Assembly: GCF_013368755.1 (NCBI RefSeq)
Contig: NC_049564.1
Span: 5,297,511-5,361,510, forward strand
DNA length: 64,000 nucleotides
From: Talaromyces rugulosus
Taxonomy: Eukaryota > Ascomycota > Eurotiomycetes > Eurotiales > Trichocomaceae
Direction: 5' to 3'
A model generated the notes under the pieces. It saw only the letters and a program-made list of their open reading frames with translations, did no database searches and was not told the DNA's origin. Shown here piece by piece: positions 35,636 to 48,304 of this stretch. Position 1 is the stretch's first letter. Every line of letters begins with the position of its first letter. The translations under genes were made by a program, and so were the position numbers.

Positions 35636-35760
35636 AATTATGTAGCTGATATCCTCTCTCAACCATAAATAGCGATAGTCTAATTAACTCTTAAGATAAA
35701 ATTACTGCTGCGTAATCCATTATCAGTAACCAGTCTAATCAGTCATCCTGCGTATAGTTT
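35636..35760. mobile_element. Retrotransposon fragment inside TLH unit B
   Basis: About 120 bases beginning ATGTAGCTGATATCCTCTC are identical, as far as I can read, to 40070-40192 and are flanked by TLH sequence on both sides. Confidence 0.8.
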
Positions 35761-38700
35761 ATGGTATATGCAGTGGTCTAGAACATGCAGTGGATATTGA
35801 TTAACAACATATTAAGATGCCTATCTAATACTATACTAGCTATTCTATAGGATTATTTATATAACAACCCCAGTAATAACTAGATATAATAAAGTTTTTT
35901 ACAGAACATCTAAATGTAATGGCTTATAGATAGAAAACATTAGATATAGCATTAAATCTGTTAAAACCTAGCTATGTGGTATCAATTTATCTAGGTTAAT
36001 AGGTAAGGGTTTTATCTGGCGTAATAGATAGTGTATCAAAACTAGATTACTGTATTTTTAGAAAAGTTGTTAGTAGCTATTCAGTTTATATAGAATTAAC
36101 TGGTGTGGGTTCTTAAGTTATTGAATATCCAGCATAAGAACAGTTTTATAGGTGGGATCCATAATATATTTATCGAGGATAATATGGTGGTATTGATTAT
36201 ACAGTATCATAAGGATTACTAATTAAGTAGTGATATTAAGATTATCTATCAATATTTATTATATAAGATAGATAAGTTATTAGTATAGTATTTGTGATTG
36301 GTATAGCCATTCAAATAGATGGTCAATAGAAATATATATCAATAGAACCAGGTATCCAGCTATATTTAGACCATCCATCTATATCAAGCGAAATGGAATT
36401 CTAAATAATTACAACATATATTATAGCGCGAGAGTATTATGGAATTATGTGGTCAATCATTGCACATTACATCATATCATGAGGTTACAATTATTATCAG
36501 CTAGCGGTATTTACATAACAAATATCAATTTACAGCAGATGATGGAGATAACCTTAAGCTATAGATAAGGTGTAATTGTTGGCCGATGCCAACTAATTAT
36601 TAAGCTAGGCATGATCTATACACAGCCAGTAGTATATACGTTTAGAAAAGCCACAAGTTGTTTAGCACCATAGCGTCCATGTGAGAATAATATTATAATA
36701 GTAATCAGGATTAGTATATATAGTTAGAGTTTACATCATACTAGCTACCATCCAACCTAGATATTAATCTATTTAGCGCGCCCCTAGCATCTAACACATC
36801 ATGGTTCATAGATAAAACGTAGTGTAGCTAAAAGGAATAGTAGCAGCAGATACAGCGCATAGATGTTGACCAGATATTGCGCGACATAATAGGACTGGAT
36901 GCCATATTTCGCGGACCACAGAAGCAGATTGTGCAGGCTATGATCTAAAGACAGAGCCTAGTCATCGGCGTAATGCCCACCAGTGGTAGTAAGAGTTTAT
37001 TATTTATATTGTCAGTATAGATGGCCTATAGTAGTATAATGATTATTATTATTCTATTAATGTTATTATAAGATGATTTATAGTGTTAATATGTGGAATT
37101 AGATATTTAATATATTGTATAGAATAACTGGTAATCTGTTGATGATATATTGATTATGTTAATTATGTCTGAGTCCGCTGTATATGACGAAATATTTAGT
37201 ATGTTTTTAAATTATAAGCAGTTTACCGGCTAATTGGACTGGATTATAATTAATAAATACTATATCATATTATATAACTAATATAATTTCTATAAGTTGA
37301 TGATACAGTTAGGATAGTTAGTCCAGTACTATACCTCTATATTATTATTAATAGCGATAATGCCCTAAGAGGATGAGGAGTAATTGTGCTAGTAGATATA
37401 TTTCTTTTCCAGTACTATACATTGGATCTGTACGCGTATCAATTATCATAATATTGTATATTAGATAGTCCACATTGCGCGGCCGCAGAAGCATGGCTGA
37501 TGTAGTAACATAAGAGCAGCCATCATAGCGTGGATTAAACAGAAGATCCCGCGATATTCATCTAGCAAGGTAGTGATATACACCAACAGCTAGCACCAGA
37601 CAGAGCAGGTTATAGAGACATTGGAATACAGTGCATACTATTCCTATATAATTGATTAAGCTAGGATGTTGAGCACATTCCAACAGATGCCTAGTAGCGT
37701 TATTGTAGCCACCAGTACATTAAGCATAGACATTGATATCCCCAACATCTAGTATATAATCCACGTTAGGCATCCCTGATTATTGTTAGATTATGCCTAG
37801 GAGAGTGGGTATGCCGGGCAAGATAGGCAGGGCAGCACAGCAGTAATGGTTTTGGACAGTAGTGATGGTAGATAAAAAAACCTAGTAACCAATCAAGATA
37901 CAGGATCATTGCGGGCATTAAAGCAGGTACAGCGGTACATTGATCAGCTATATCAACAAGGCATGTTCGATCCATATTTAGATGGAGAGGTGGATAGATA
38001 CCAGCAGCAACAGTGCAAGGAAAGTGAAGCGGCGTATAATGAATATTATGCAGTAACTATACTGGTTAAGACACAGGCCACATCACTAACCATACAGAAT
38101 AAGACCCCAGCCATATTACCAACTAGATAGGTTCAGATCCAGACCAGATCACCAGTCCCAGCATCAGCACAGTCCCTAAAACAAAAGTTAAGCAAGGCAT
38201 TCACTATAGTAACAATACTATATACCTAACAAAGAGAATACAACAAGCTATAGGAGCAATTACAATCACACATCAAGCGTAAGGCGCAAATAGTGGATTC
38301 TATCCAGGAGCATTTTGACCGGTAGATAGGATGATGCCAGATTTACATAATGCACAAGGCATCTAACGAGCATTTTATATATCAATGTCCCCAGGCCAAA
38401 GGCCAACAGGCAGTGGCATGGATCGAGGAGACCATCCGCAAAGTGACCAGGAATCAACGCGAAGATGGAAGGAACGGGTATAAGGATTATATAGTATATT
38501 TTTAATGCCATTCATCACAGTGGATATGTCCATGATGGGTTCGTGTTGATTATGGTGGATATTAGTATACCAAAGAAGTATATCGATATTTGGAGATGGT
38601 GGTGCATACCATGGTGCAGTTGTTGCATAGACTGATGTAAGAGGTGATCCAGCCAGTATGGGAGCGGCGGTTGGCGTAGATGCCCGGGGGAGGGGTTTTC

Positions 38701-38926
38701 TATGAGAACCAGGCTGCGTTGATTCGTCATTTTCAGCGGAAGTTTGGAAAACGTGGAGAGGAGTGTAGTGGGTTGGTAGAAGAGATGATGTGGATGTGTT
38801 TATGGGTTGATGATATGATGTAGGTAGATGTCGAGAGTAGTGAGGATTCCAATTTAATTATAAGCCATATGTAGATACATATACTACAATAATATAGAAA
38901 TAGAGAAGGTTTCATAAGTATAAAAT

Positions 38927-39102
38927 GCCTGTATGATGGTCAAGCAGAGGTTTGTAGGTATTGGCCTGCATGATGGTTAAGCAGAGGTTTGTAGGCATAG
39001 GCCTGTATGACGGTCAAGTAGAGGTTTGTAGGCATTGGCCTGTATGATGGTTAAGCAGAGGTTTGTAGGTATTGGCCCGCATGACGGTCAAGCAGAGGTT
39101 TG
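38927..39102 (+). repeat. 37-bp minisatellite closing TLH unit B
   Basis: It has about 4.8 units of GTCAAGCAGAGGTTTGTAGG-type sequence with C-to-T variants (GGTCAAG/GGTTAAG), matching the array at 61911-62298. The Ty3/Gypsy element begins inside a unit, after AGAGGTTTG. Confidence 0.85.
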
Positions 39103-39355
39103 TGTGACGACGAGTCGATTCCTATCCTCTAAGAGTACTCTGCAACGAGAAAACCAAACATGAGAAGGGAAAGAGGAAGAGAAAGAACCTCCCCTGCTAG
39201 TTACATAAGAAATATTCCTTTGTGTGCGTCAGTCTATTCCCTTTATAGTTCTACATGAGGTTATTCCTATCTCAGTACCGCTCTCAGTTCCCTTTCCCTG
39301 GTGGTGCCTCAGGCCATCACTGCTGGTTCCCGAGGCCTGGGTCAGGACCGTCACA
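39103..39355 (-). repeat. 3' LTR of the Ty3/Gypsy element
   Basis: The ends are TGTGAC and GTCACA. On the minus strand it is preceded by the purine-rich tract GAAAGGGGGGTAG (39356-39369), as expected of the plus-strand primer site. Confidence 0.7.
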
Positions 39356-40379
39356 CTACCCCCCTTTCTAGGCTATACTTATCCTCAAGTATACTGTTAT
39401 CTTCCCTATCTAGTACAAATTTATCCTCTTCTACTGCCTTTAACCATTCCTAGAGGTGTTTTGGTGGTCCTAGCTTCTCTAAGTAGCAGTCATAATATTC
39501 CTTTAATATGACAGAAGCGTTCTTAAAATTTCTGGCTAGGTACCACTCCATATTAATATTATGACCTAACTATTTTATCTGGTAATAAAGCTTTTTCCAG
39601 TGTATCTGGGTGTCTAATACTTTTTTAACTACCCACTCATTCTGTCCATTCACCTTGATAGGCTCTGCCAGCTCTTCTAGTTGTTCTGGTAATGGTTTTG
39701 TGATTGCCGCTCGCCTCAGTTTCTCTGATGAGAATATAGGATGCACATTGATCTTATCCAGTAATTCTAGTTTGAAAGAATTGCTAATTTGCTTCTTGAT
39801 TCAGTATAGACTATTTGCCTGGATATCCAGCTTCCTACTAGGCCACCCTGTTTCCCAGTACTTTGTAGTAACCATGACATAATCACCTACATCAAAGTTG
39901 AGTAGTCAGCGCTTTTTATTGGCCATCAACTGCTGTTGCTTCTGACTCTTCTAAAGATTCATCCTTGCTATTTCCCAGGTGCTATATATTTGACCTAGCC
40001 ATAACTTGGCATTCTCTTTATTTAGAATTAGTTTCCTTAGTGGTTCAGGTAACTTCCAATCAAATGAGGTATGTAGCTGATATCCTCTCTCAACCATAAA
40101 TAGCGATAGTCTAATTAACTCTTAAGATAAAATTACTGCTGCGTAATCCATTATCAGTAACCAGTCTAATCAGTCATCCTGCGTATAGTTTATAAATACT
40201 CTCAGCTTTTATGATAAGTACTGGTTGGTAATCTCTATCTATCTATTAGTCTAAAGATAATAGATAGTTAACAGCTTCAGCTTAATTCCAAGGCAATAGC
40301 ACATCTCTAACCAGAATTCTAACATAAATTAACCATCTCTATTTAATACAATAGAGTCAGAGGGTCCTGTTTAGCAGAA

Positions 40380-40720
40380 CATATTCTCCAACCACAACCA
40401 AGCCATTCCCTTAACTATAGTCTCTTTCTAACAAAGTATTAACACTAGTGCTTTACTAAGTTAGTCCATAATTACAAATACTGTGTTGTATCCTTTATAG
40501 TCCTACAGATAAATCATAAAATCCATTAAAATATATTGCCAAGGTCGATCTAGGATAGGCAACAGGTTCAGCAGTCTAAAAAGCAGATCCCTCTAAGTAT
40601 TCATCTGCTTACACACCATACAATTATCCAGATAATAGTTCATATCCTTATTCTATAACTCCCAATAATAGCGTTCTTTAATCAAGCTCTAAGTCTTTGT
40701 CCTTCCAGGATAGGCAGTAG
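40380..40720 (-). pseudogene. Integrase relic
   Basis: The minus-strand frame shows part of the zinc-binding domain (YLDNCMVCKQMNT) followed by the core: PWQYILMDFMIYL, a stop, and DYKGYNTVFVIMD. This corresponds to the family pattern around the first catalytic Asp. Stops replace several Gln/Trp codons. Confidence 0.65.
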
Positions 40721-41649
40721 ATGGTTGGCAATAGATCTCATCCAATAAACATATACGCAGATCTCCTTCCTTAAGAATATATAAACGGCCTTTGAATAGT
40801 ACTATCTCATTAATAATTTGCCAGTCCTCTCCTAAGTACTCTACTTATTCCTTTACTTCAGCTATAGCAGCATATTATTTATTAGCCATTATAGCACAAG
40901 ACATCAGATCGGTCCCAGCCATGACTATGTAGACTTCTGCTCTCAGGTTATCAGCCTATAAATACTTTCCACAGTTCAACTCTTTAATGATTCTACTATC
41001 TAAAACTTCTTCTAGAAGTAGAATCTTTTTTTGATAGTCTAGATTACCTATCTTATTACCATGTCGTCAGGTCAAAATATCCGCGAGTATGTTGGCTTTA
41101 CCCAGTTGATACTTTAGAATAAAGTAAAACTTATATAAGAATTCACACCATCTCACCTATTAAATATTTAATGACTTTATGGACATGAAGTATTCAAGAG
41201 CTCAGTAATTAGATAGAATTTTAAACCACTCCTCCCCTTAGAGCCCTATCAACTCGGGTCTCTATTCTTTCAGGGCCTTAATGATCGCGAGCATCTTCTT
41301 ATCATGAATATTATAGTTCCTCTTAGCTAGCATCATTATTGCTAAGTAAAACACTATCAAATACCACTTGTTATCTTTATAACACTATAATAAAACCACT
41401 GCAACCATCCCATCAGAGGCATCTATTTCTACCTGTGTCAATCACTCTAGTTGATAATAGTATAATATTGGAGCCTCAGTTAACAACTTCTTTAGCTTTT
41501 TAAATGCCAGTTCACAGTTGTTATCCCAGACAAAAAAGATATTTACCCAAGTTAAGCAGTTCAGAGATTTAACTATCCAACTATATTCTTATATAAACTT
41601 CCAATAGAAGTTATAGAACCCTAGAAATGATTACACTCCTCATATAGTT

Positions 41650-42700
41650 CCTGGGGCTATCCATTTTAAGATAGTATTAATCTTAGTTAAATCAATCTTA
41701 ATTCCTTCTAACATAATAATGAATCCTAGATATTATATAGTTTTAATATGGAATTCACATTTATAGATTACAGTCTGTAGCCCAGCTACTCTCAGTCTTT
41801 TTAGCACAAATTTTATATATGTCTGATGCTCAAGCTTATTCTCATTATAAATCAGTAGGTCGTCAACGAACGCTACTAGAAACTTGTCAAGATAGTCTAT
41901 AAAGATGTCATTCACTAGTCGCTGAAAAGTTGCTGGTCTATTTATTAACCTAAAAGGCATCACCTTGTACTTGTATATTTTATATTGATATTAGAAGGTT
42001 GTTAAGTCCTCTGACTCTGAGCTCATTCTGATATAATAGAAACCTTGTTGTATATCCAATTTAGTGAATATCTTTGCCTTGCTCAGCCGCTTAAAGACTT
42101 CTTTAATTAGTGGCAGTGGATATTAGTCTTTCTTGGTTAGAGCGTTCAGCTTCTGGTAATCTACGCAGAATTGAAGTCTTCCATCTGGCTTGGATACTAT
42201 GAGAATTGGCGATGCGAAGGATGCGTTGTTAGGCATAATAAAACCTTTATTCAGATTATCTAGGATATATTCTCGCGCAGTCTCAAGCTCTTTTAGGTTC
42301 ATTTAGTATAAGGGGCTGTAACCTAGCTCTTGCTTGCTGGTTAGCTCAATCCGATGATCGTAGTCTTTATGATCTGGAAGCTTGTCTGATTCCTGTTTAG
42401 AGAATATATCCGCGTATTCCTGATACCTCTCGGGTAGTTTCTGCCTAATCTCAGCAAGCTTTTCAATTCCTAGATAGTCTTCCTGTTTATCCTGTATGAC
42501 CTTTTCAATTTTATGGAAGCTCGTCATGAAGGTGGTTGTATTCTTATCCTTTAAGTACCTCACGAATCCTGTAGCCCTAATAAGTGCTATCTACATCTCA
42601 GGCTTCGGTTTCGCAGGCTTAGCTTGTTTCTGGCGGTATACTGGATTTGCCTTTTCCTTAGAGAGATCATTACGCACGCTACTCAACTGTTAGTTCATCT
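41650..42700 (-). pseudogene. Reverse transcriptase relic
   Basis: One open piece (42563-42303) has RYQEYADIFSKQESDKLPDH and ELGYSPLY, the usual linker and first RT block of Gypsy elements. A second piece (41963-41733) has MPFRLINRPATFQRLVND and the catalytic loop VAFVDDLLIY (FVDD for the usual YVDD/YLDD). The part between them, including the first catalytic Asp block, is broken by stops. Confidence 0.8.
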
Positions 42701-43379
42701 TTGCCAACGCTATAAACTGTTCCTTTCAGTGGCTGGTCCAACATGATCTAGGGATAGTATCCATAGGTATAGTCTTATATAGTACTTCACCAGTAGCCTC
42801 CTATCTGATTTCTTTATTAAAGAGACTATCTTATCGATCAGCATCCTTCTGATGCTCTATAGAAACTTTCTTCAGTTGAGAGAGGATTGCTTTAGGGATA
42901 AAGAGGTCTTGCTTAGACAACAGCTCATCTTTCAAAGAAACCTCTTCTAGCTAGAGTAACTAATGATAGCAATAATCTATCAAAACACTGTGCTCTACCA
43001 TCCACATTTATCCAAGGATGATATCATATTTCCCTAGCTCTACTATCAGGAAAGAAAGATACTGTTATACTCGTCCTTATATCTTTAAAGTCAGGCATAT
43101 TAGGTGTGTAATCAGTGCAGTTGTCTTACTGTTATACCCTTTTACTGCACAGGGTTATTCCAAAGGGATTACGTGAATTTAGAAATAACGTGCGAGCTTC
43201 TCAGTAAGAAAAATATCAAGGAAAGCATAACCATTTGCTCCAGTATCCATTAACGCTTTAGTAGTAATAAAAAGTCTATTCTTAGCTAATCAAATAAGTA
43301 AAACTAGACTATCCTACTCTCTCCCCAATAACTGAAAAAGGTCCAAAGATGATAAATCAACACTCGCAATACCTAGAAA

Positions 43380-44183
43380 GAAGTCTTTCCCTAGACATAA
43401 TCATTTTCCGACTAACTCTCCGGTGGGCTGACTTCCTCAAGATTCTTCAGCTCTGGTGCTTTCTTCTTCAGAGGACAATCAAATGCTCTATGCCCTGGCA
43501 ACTTACAGTTAAAGTACTTGTTCTCCTCCATCAGCTTCTTTCGTTCCAACCACGGTAGGCCTTCTGATCCATTCTTCACTTTCAGAGTTACTGGATTTAG
43601 GTAGCTCTCACCAGGTCTAGGGTATGTATCAGTCTTATGTAGGCGTGCATACTTCTCACTAGTATTGATCTACTCAAGATGATTAGCAGTGGTGCTGCAT
43701 TTCTTAACAAATTCCTGGTATGAGACATGTAGGTCATTACTCTTTTTAATCATTGCATGCTGCAACTCAAAAAACAATTTATAGAACAGGTCCTCTTTCT
43801 ACTCACTAGTGGCCAAGCCTATATCCTAAGCAAGCAGTACAAATTACAAAAGAAAAGGCTGGAACTTAGTATCTCTTATCATAAAGCGTCGCAGTTCTAT
43901 CTTAGCATTAATGACCCTATTGACGTCCTAATACAGAGTACAAAGATGGTTAAAGATATCATCCACATCATAATATCGATCAAACAAGTCCTTTCTCATA
44001 CGAGCAAGCAAGTAATTCACTACTTCTCCTTTACACATACTCTTCACATAGACCATACGTGCCTAGGTAGTAGAATAATAGTCAGCATTGGCTTCGAGCT
44101 TCCCTTCAACATCGATAAGCCACGACTCAAACTTAAGATCCTTCTTATCCACCAGCACCTGCCTATCTGGCAACTTAATACTC
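43380..44183 (-). pseudogene. Retrotransposon gag relic
   Basis: The capsid-like part has WLIDVEGKLEANADYYS and VKSMCKGEVVNYLLARMRK. The zinc knuckle is NKYFNCKLPGHRAFDCP, in which the first Cys of CCHC has become Tyr. Stops replace several codons. The frame begins abruptly at the junction at 44183/44184. Confidence 0.75.
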
Positions 44184-44331
44184 TAACCAAAATACCTGAG
44201 TGTAGTGAACTGTACTACAATCACAAACTCTATTTTAGGGTTATTTTTGCTAGTTAAATCTAGGGTTAGTGTCATAGACTACAATCACGAACTTTTGTAG
44301 ACTACAATCAGGTTTTGTCGCCTGATCGCCC
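44184..44331 (+). repeat. TLH-unit leader, truncated copy
   Basis: It starts TAACCAAAATACCTGAGTG and runs through the first 148 bases of the unit leader, then is cut at GATCGCCC and joined to the start of the next unit. It is the shortest unit in the array. Confidence 0.85.
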
Positions 44332-47300
44332 TAACCAAAATACCTGAGTGTAGTGAACTGTACTACAATCACAAACTCTATTTTAGGGTTATTTTTGCTA
44401 GTTAAATCTAGGGTTAGTGTCATAGACTACAATCACAAACTTTTATAGACTACAATCAGGTTTTGTCGCCTGATCGCCCTCAAAATTAGACCAGTTATTT
44501 TCATACCATTAAATCGCTCGTCACTGGAGAATAAGCAATATTCAAGTTATTATACCACTGTCGTGGTTAATTAAAAAGGATAGGTTTTTTAGGTTGTTTT
44601 GATTGGGGTGCGATGGGCGCTAGTGGCCAGGATATATTGCATGCGCGCCATGACAGATCATCAGGAGTTCCAACATATTAGGGCATGGTTATATATAATC
44701 ATATATTGTCTATACTATAGATTACCATTACTATTATAGATAGTATTAGTATTTATCATATTTACCAGGGTAATTCATTATTATCATTATATATAACACG
44801 TTTTTCGAGCAACTAGAGAAGTTTCCCATTATGGTATACCAGGAGTGTCGCCATGCCGTGTGGCCCAGCTAGATTAAAACGTATTTACGTCGTGCGCATT
44901 GTTATGTGTCCACTATTATACACATCACATTAGCTGATAATGTTCGTACATGGCCCAACATCGCGCATGACCCGATCGAGTTGAATATCCTAGCCACCCA
45001 AACCATAGTGATCCAATAATTGATCGCGCCCATTGATAGATATCGATGTCAATTAAGTTCCCATTCATGCCAATACATATGCACTACTATACCTATTATG
45101 CGGCAGTATTGGATCAAGCATTATCAGTAGTCCCAGACCTAAAAGATTAGACAGCCCACCCACATAGAGCAGAAACAGATTCAGCATAAGCAGGACTAGG
45201 TATACTGTCCTATTCAATGCTAGTGGTTATTTCCTATCAAGGCCAACTCACAGTATTTTGCGATTATTCCTGAGATGGATGAAGCCATGGCTCCTGACGG
45301 TGATACGTGCGAGATGTTAATCCAGAATATGCAGGCGCATTAGCGCAGCGTGCAGAAGGCTATGGATCAGAAGATCCAGGCTGGTCAGGTCGACAAGGCC
45401 AACCCGTGGTTACAGCGAACCAAATGGGTAAAGTATTTGAGGGAGTTTAACATCCCTGATTTAATACAGAGTATAAATCTATCCCCCGCGGATATCAATA
45501 GCCAGCCATCTATCAAGCCGGAAGCCCACGCTATTTAGACAGCCATAGCGCGGTTAGCTACAATCAGCCAGTTGTCCGTGATTCACCAGATTAGAGTATT
45601 TGTGCGATTGGAAGCTATCTGGACCGAGCAGCATCAGACACAGTATACCCCGTTAGAAGCGTACTAGGATGAGGAGTCAATCGTAAAGCAGATGCGGCTG
45701 TGGCAGGAGATGTTGATATTTTTTTGGCGTATATAGCAGCTGCACGAGTGGACTAGTCCTCTGTATCGATTCACGCGACAACAGCGCATAGCATGAGAGC
45801 AGTTGGTCAATGTGGTGTAGATTCTACCCACCCACCAGGTGAGCAAGGGTAAGGTGATCACACAATCCAGGGCCACGTGGGCACCGTGGGTGGAGGAAGA
45901 GGAAGAAGAGGAGAAAGAGAAGGAGAAGGAAAAAGAGAAGGAGGAGAAGAAGGAAGAGAAAGAAAAGAAAGAGGAGGAGAAGAGAGACACTATATCAATT
46001 AATTTGTTGTCCATAGATAGCAATAAACCCAATTTTTTCAATAATAGGAGTGATAGGATAGAGAAGACAATAGAGAAGACAGCTATAGAAAGAACAGTTA
46101 ATATGGATGCCATATTTAATATTAAGCGCCCTCTAAAAAATAAGAAAAAAACCAGCAACATCACTATGCTGCCATTGAGCCCCGTAGAGCGGGCATATTT
46201 AGATTTTTGTATCAAATTATTAAACCAACACATCACCTAATAGAAATATGACAACGTATTAGTGTATACCATAGCTATATTAAGAGTTCATAAAGGCGGT
46301 TTCTGTACACCCAAGGATTACCCACCTATTTTATCGCAAGTAATCAAGGTCGCGCGGTTTATAATAGTAAAAAAAGCCGTCGAATTAAATAACAAGCCTA
46401 AAGAGGAGGATGTGGCCGAGTTATCCAATTCTATAGACCATACAGATTAAGACAGTGCATATAGTGGATCACCACCACCCAGTTTGCTAGGCTGCAAAGG
46501 ATGTTTACAGTAGATAACCTAGATGATGGATCAGTTCATAATACGCAGATCGCAAGGCCCTACGCAATAGATGTTGGATTTGCGCACATATAGATTAAAG
46601 ATCTATTATAACACGACCAGCGCCAGCCATGTATAATGACAGAATAAGGACGAGTTATGTTATAAGAACCAGCAGTTCACTATAAATAAGTTTCATGATA
46701 TAGTGCACGCAGTGGTCTAGAACGTGTGGCGGATATTGATCAACAACATATTAGAATATCCGTCCAACACCGTGCCAGCCATTCCATGGGACCGTTTGTA
46801 TAACAACCCTAGCAATAACCAGACACGATAGAATTTTTTACAAGACATCTAAATGTAATGGCCCATAGATAAAAAGTATTAGATGTGGCATCAAATCTAT
46901 TAGGACCCAGCTATACAGCGTCAATTCATCCAGGCCAACAGGCAAGGGTTTCATCTGGCGCGATGGATAATATATCAGAACCAGATCACTACATTTTTAG
47001 AAAAATTATTGGTGGCTATCTAGTTCACATAGAGTCAACCAGCACAGGCCCCCAAATTATTGAGCATCCGGCACAAGAACAGTCCTATAGATAGAATCTA
47101 TAATATATTTATCGAGGATAGTATAGTAGTATTAGTCGCACAGTACTATAAAGATTATCAATTAAGCAACAACATTAAGATTATCTATCAATATTTACTA
47201 CGCGAGGTGGGTGAGTTATTAATATAGTATTTATGGTTAGTACAGCCGTTCAAGCAGGTAGTCAGTGGAAATATATATTAACAGGACCAGGTATCCAGCC

Positions 47301-48304
47301 ATATTTAGACCACCCACCCACACCAAGCGAAATAGAATTCTGAATGATTACAACATATATTGCAGCGTAAGAGTACTATAGGATTACACAGTCAATCATT
47401 GCACATTATATCATATTATAAGGTTGTGATTGCTATCAGCTGGTGGTATTTACACAACAAATATCAATTTACAGCGAATGATAGAGACGACCCTAAGGCC
47501 ATGGACAAGGTACAATTATTAGCCAATGCCACCAATCATCAGGCTGGGTATGATCCACACACAGCCAGTAATATATACGCCTGGGAGAGCCACGAGTTGT
47601 TTGGCGCTATAGCGTCCATATAAGAATAATATCATAGTAGCAGTCAAGATTGACATATATAGTTAAAGTTTACATTATACTAGCCACCATCCAACCTAGA
47701 TGCCGATCTATTTAGCGCACCCCCAGCATCCAGCATATCATAGTTCACGGACAAGGCATAGCATAGCCAGAAAGAACAATGGCAGCAGATACAACACATA
47801 GATATTAACCAAACGTTGCATAATATAATAAGACCAGATGCCACATTTCACAGGCCACAGAAGCAGATTATACAGGCTGTGATCCAAAAACAGAGCCCAG
47901 TCATCAGCATAATATCTACTGGTGGTGGCAAGAGTTTATTATTCATATTGCCAGCATAGATGGCCCGCAGTAACACAACAGTTATTATTATCCTATTAGT
48001 ATTGTTACAAGATGATTTACAACATCAATATGCGGAATTAGACATTCAATGTGTTGCATAGAACAACCAACAACCCACCAATAATACATCAATTATGTTA
48101 ATCACACCTGAATCCACTGTATATAACGAAACATTCAGCATATTTTTAAACTACAAGCAGTTCACCAGCCAGTTAAACCAGATCATAATCAACAAATATT
48201 ATATCATATTGTACAACCAGTACGATTTCCACAAATCAATGATGTAGTTGGGGCAGTTAGTCTAGTACCATGCCCTCATGTTGTTATTAACGGCGACGAT
48301 GCCC
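44332..48304 (+). pseudogene. TLH helicase unit C, heavily RIP-decayed, cut after helicase motif III
   Basis: The leader is 44332-44788. The start codon has become ATA (44789) and the frame is full of TAG/TAA where the intact copy has CAG/CAA/TGG. Order and spacing are otherwise collinear with the intact gene to GACGATGCCC (48304), just after the LLLTATMP block. The last two RecQ motifs and the C-terminus are missing. The acidic tract (45890-45985) reads as mixed Glu/Lys from GAG-to-AAG changes, so open pieces such as 45839-46240 are remnants, not genes. Confidence 0.85.

Larger units (their letters stand above)
33431..39102 (+). pseudogene. TLH helicase unit B, near full length, RIP-decayed, with foreign inserts
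   Basis: Leader sequence starts near 33431 and the N-terminus near 33640. The gene then jumps through mid-gene pieces to a continuous helicase part at about 36780-38880, ending with the same C-terminus as the intact copy. Recognisable sites include the Walker A equivalent near 36975-36990 and the arginine-finger block near 37800. Conversions such as ATG to ATA and CAG to TAG fill the frame. Three segments between 35003 and 35760 come from the retrotransposon found at 39.1-40.2 kb. A poly(A) run lies at 34023-34043. A short 37-bp minisatellite closes the unit, as in the terminal copy. Confidence 0.7.
39103..44183 (-). mobile_element. Ty3/Gypsy LTR retrotransposon, RIP-decayed, 5' LTR missing
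   Basis: Read on the minus strand the order is gag (44183-43380), protease/reverse transcriptase (about 42700-41650), integrase (about 40720-40380) and the 3' LTR (39355-39103), the Gypsy order. Every domain is broken by stops. The element entered the TLH minisatellite. Its 5' end is cut off inside gag where the next TLH unit start (TAACC...) begins at 44184, so the 5' LTR and leader are gone. Confidence 0.8.

Noticed and set aside
46885..47623. Open frames in unit C
   Set aside because: They are RIP-spared pieces of the TLH mid-region, interrupted on both sides by stops.
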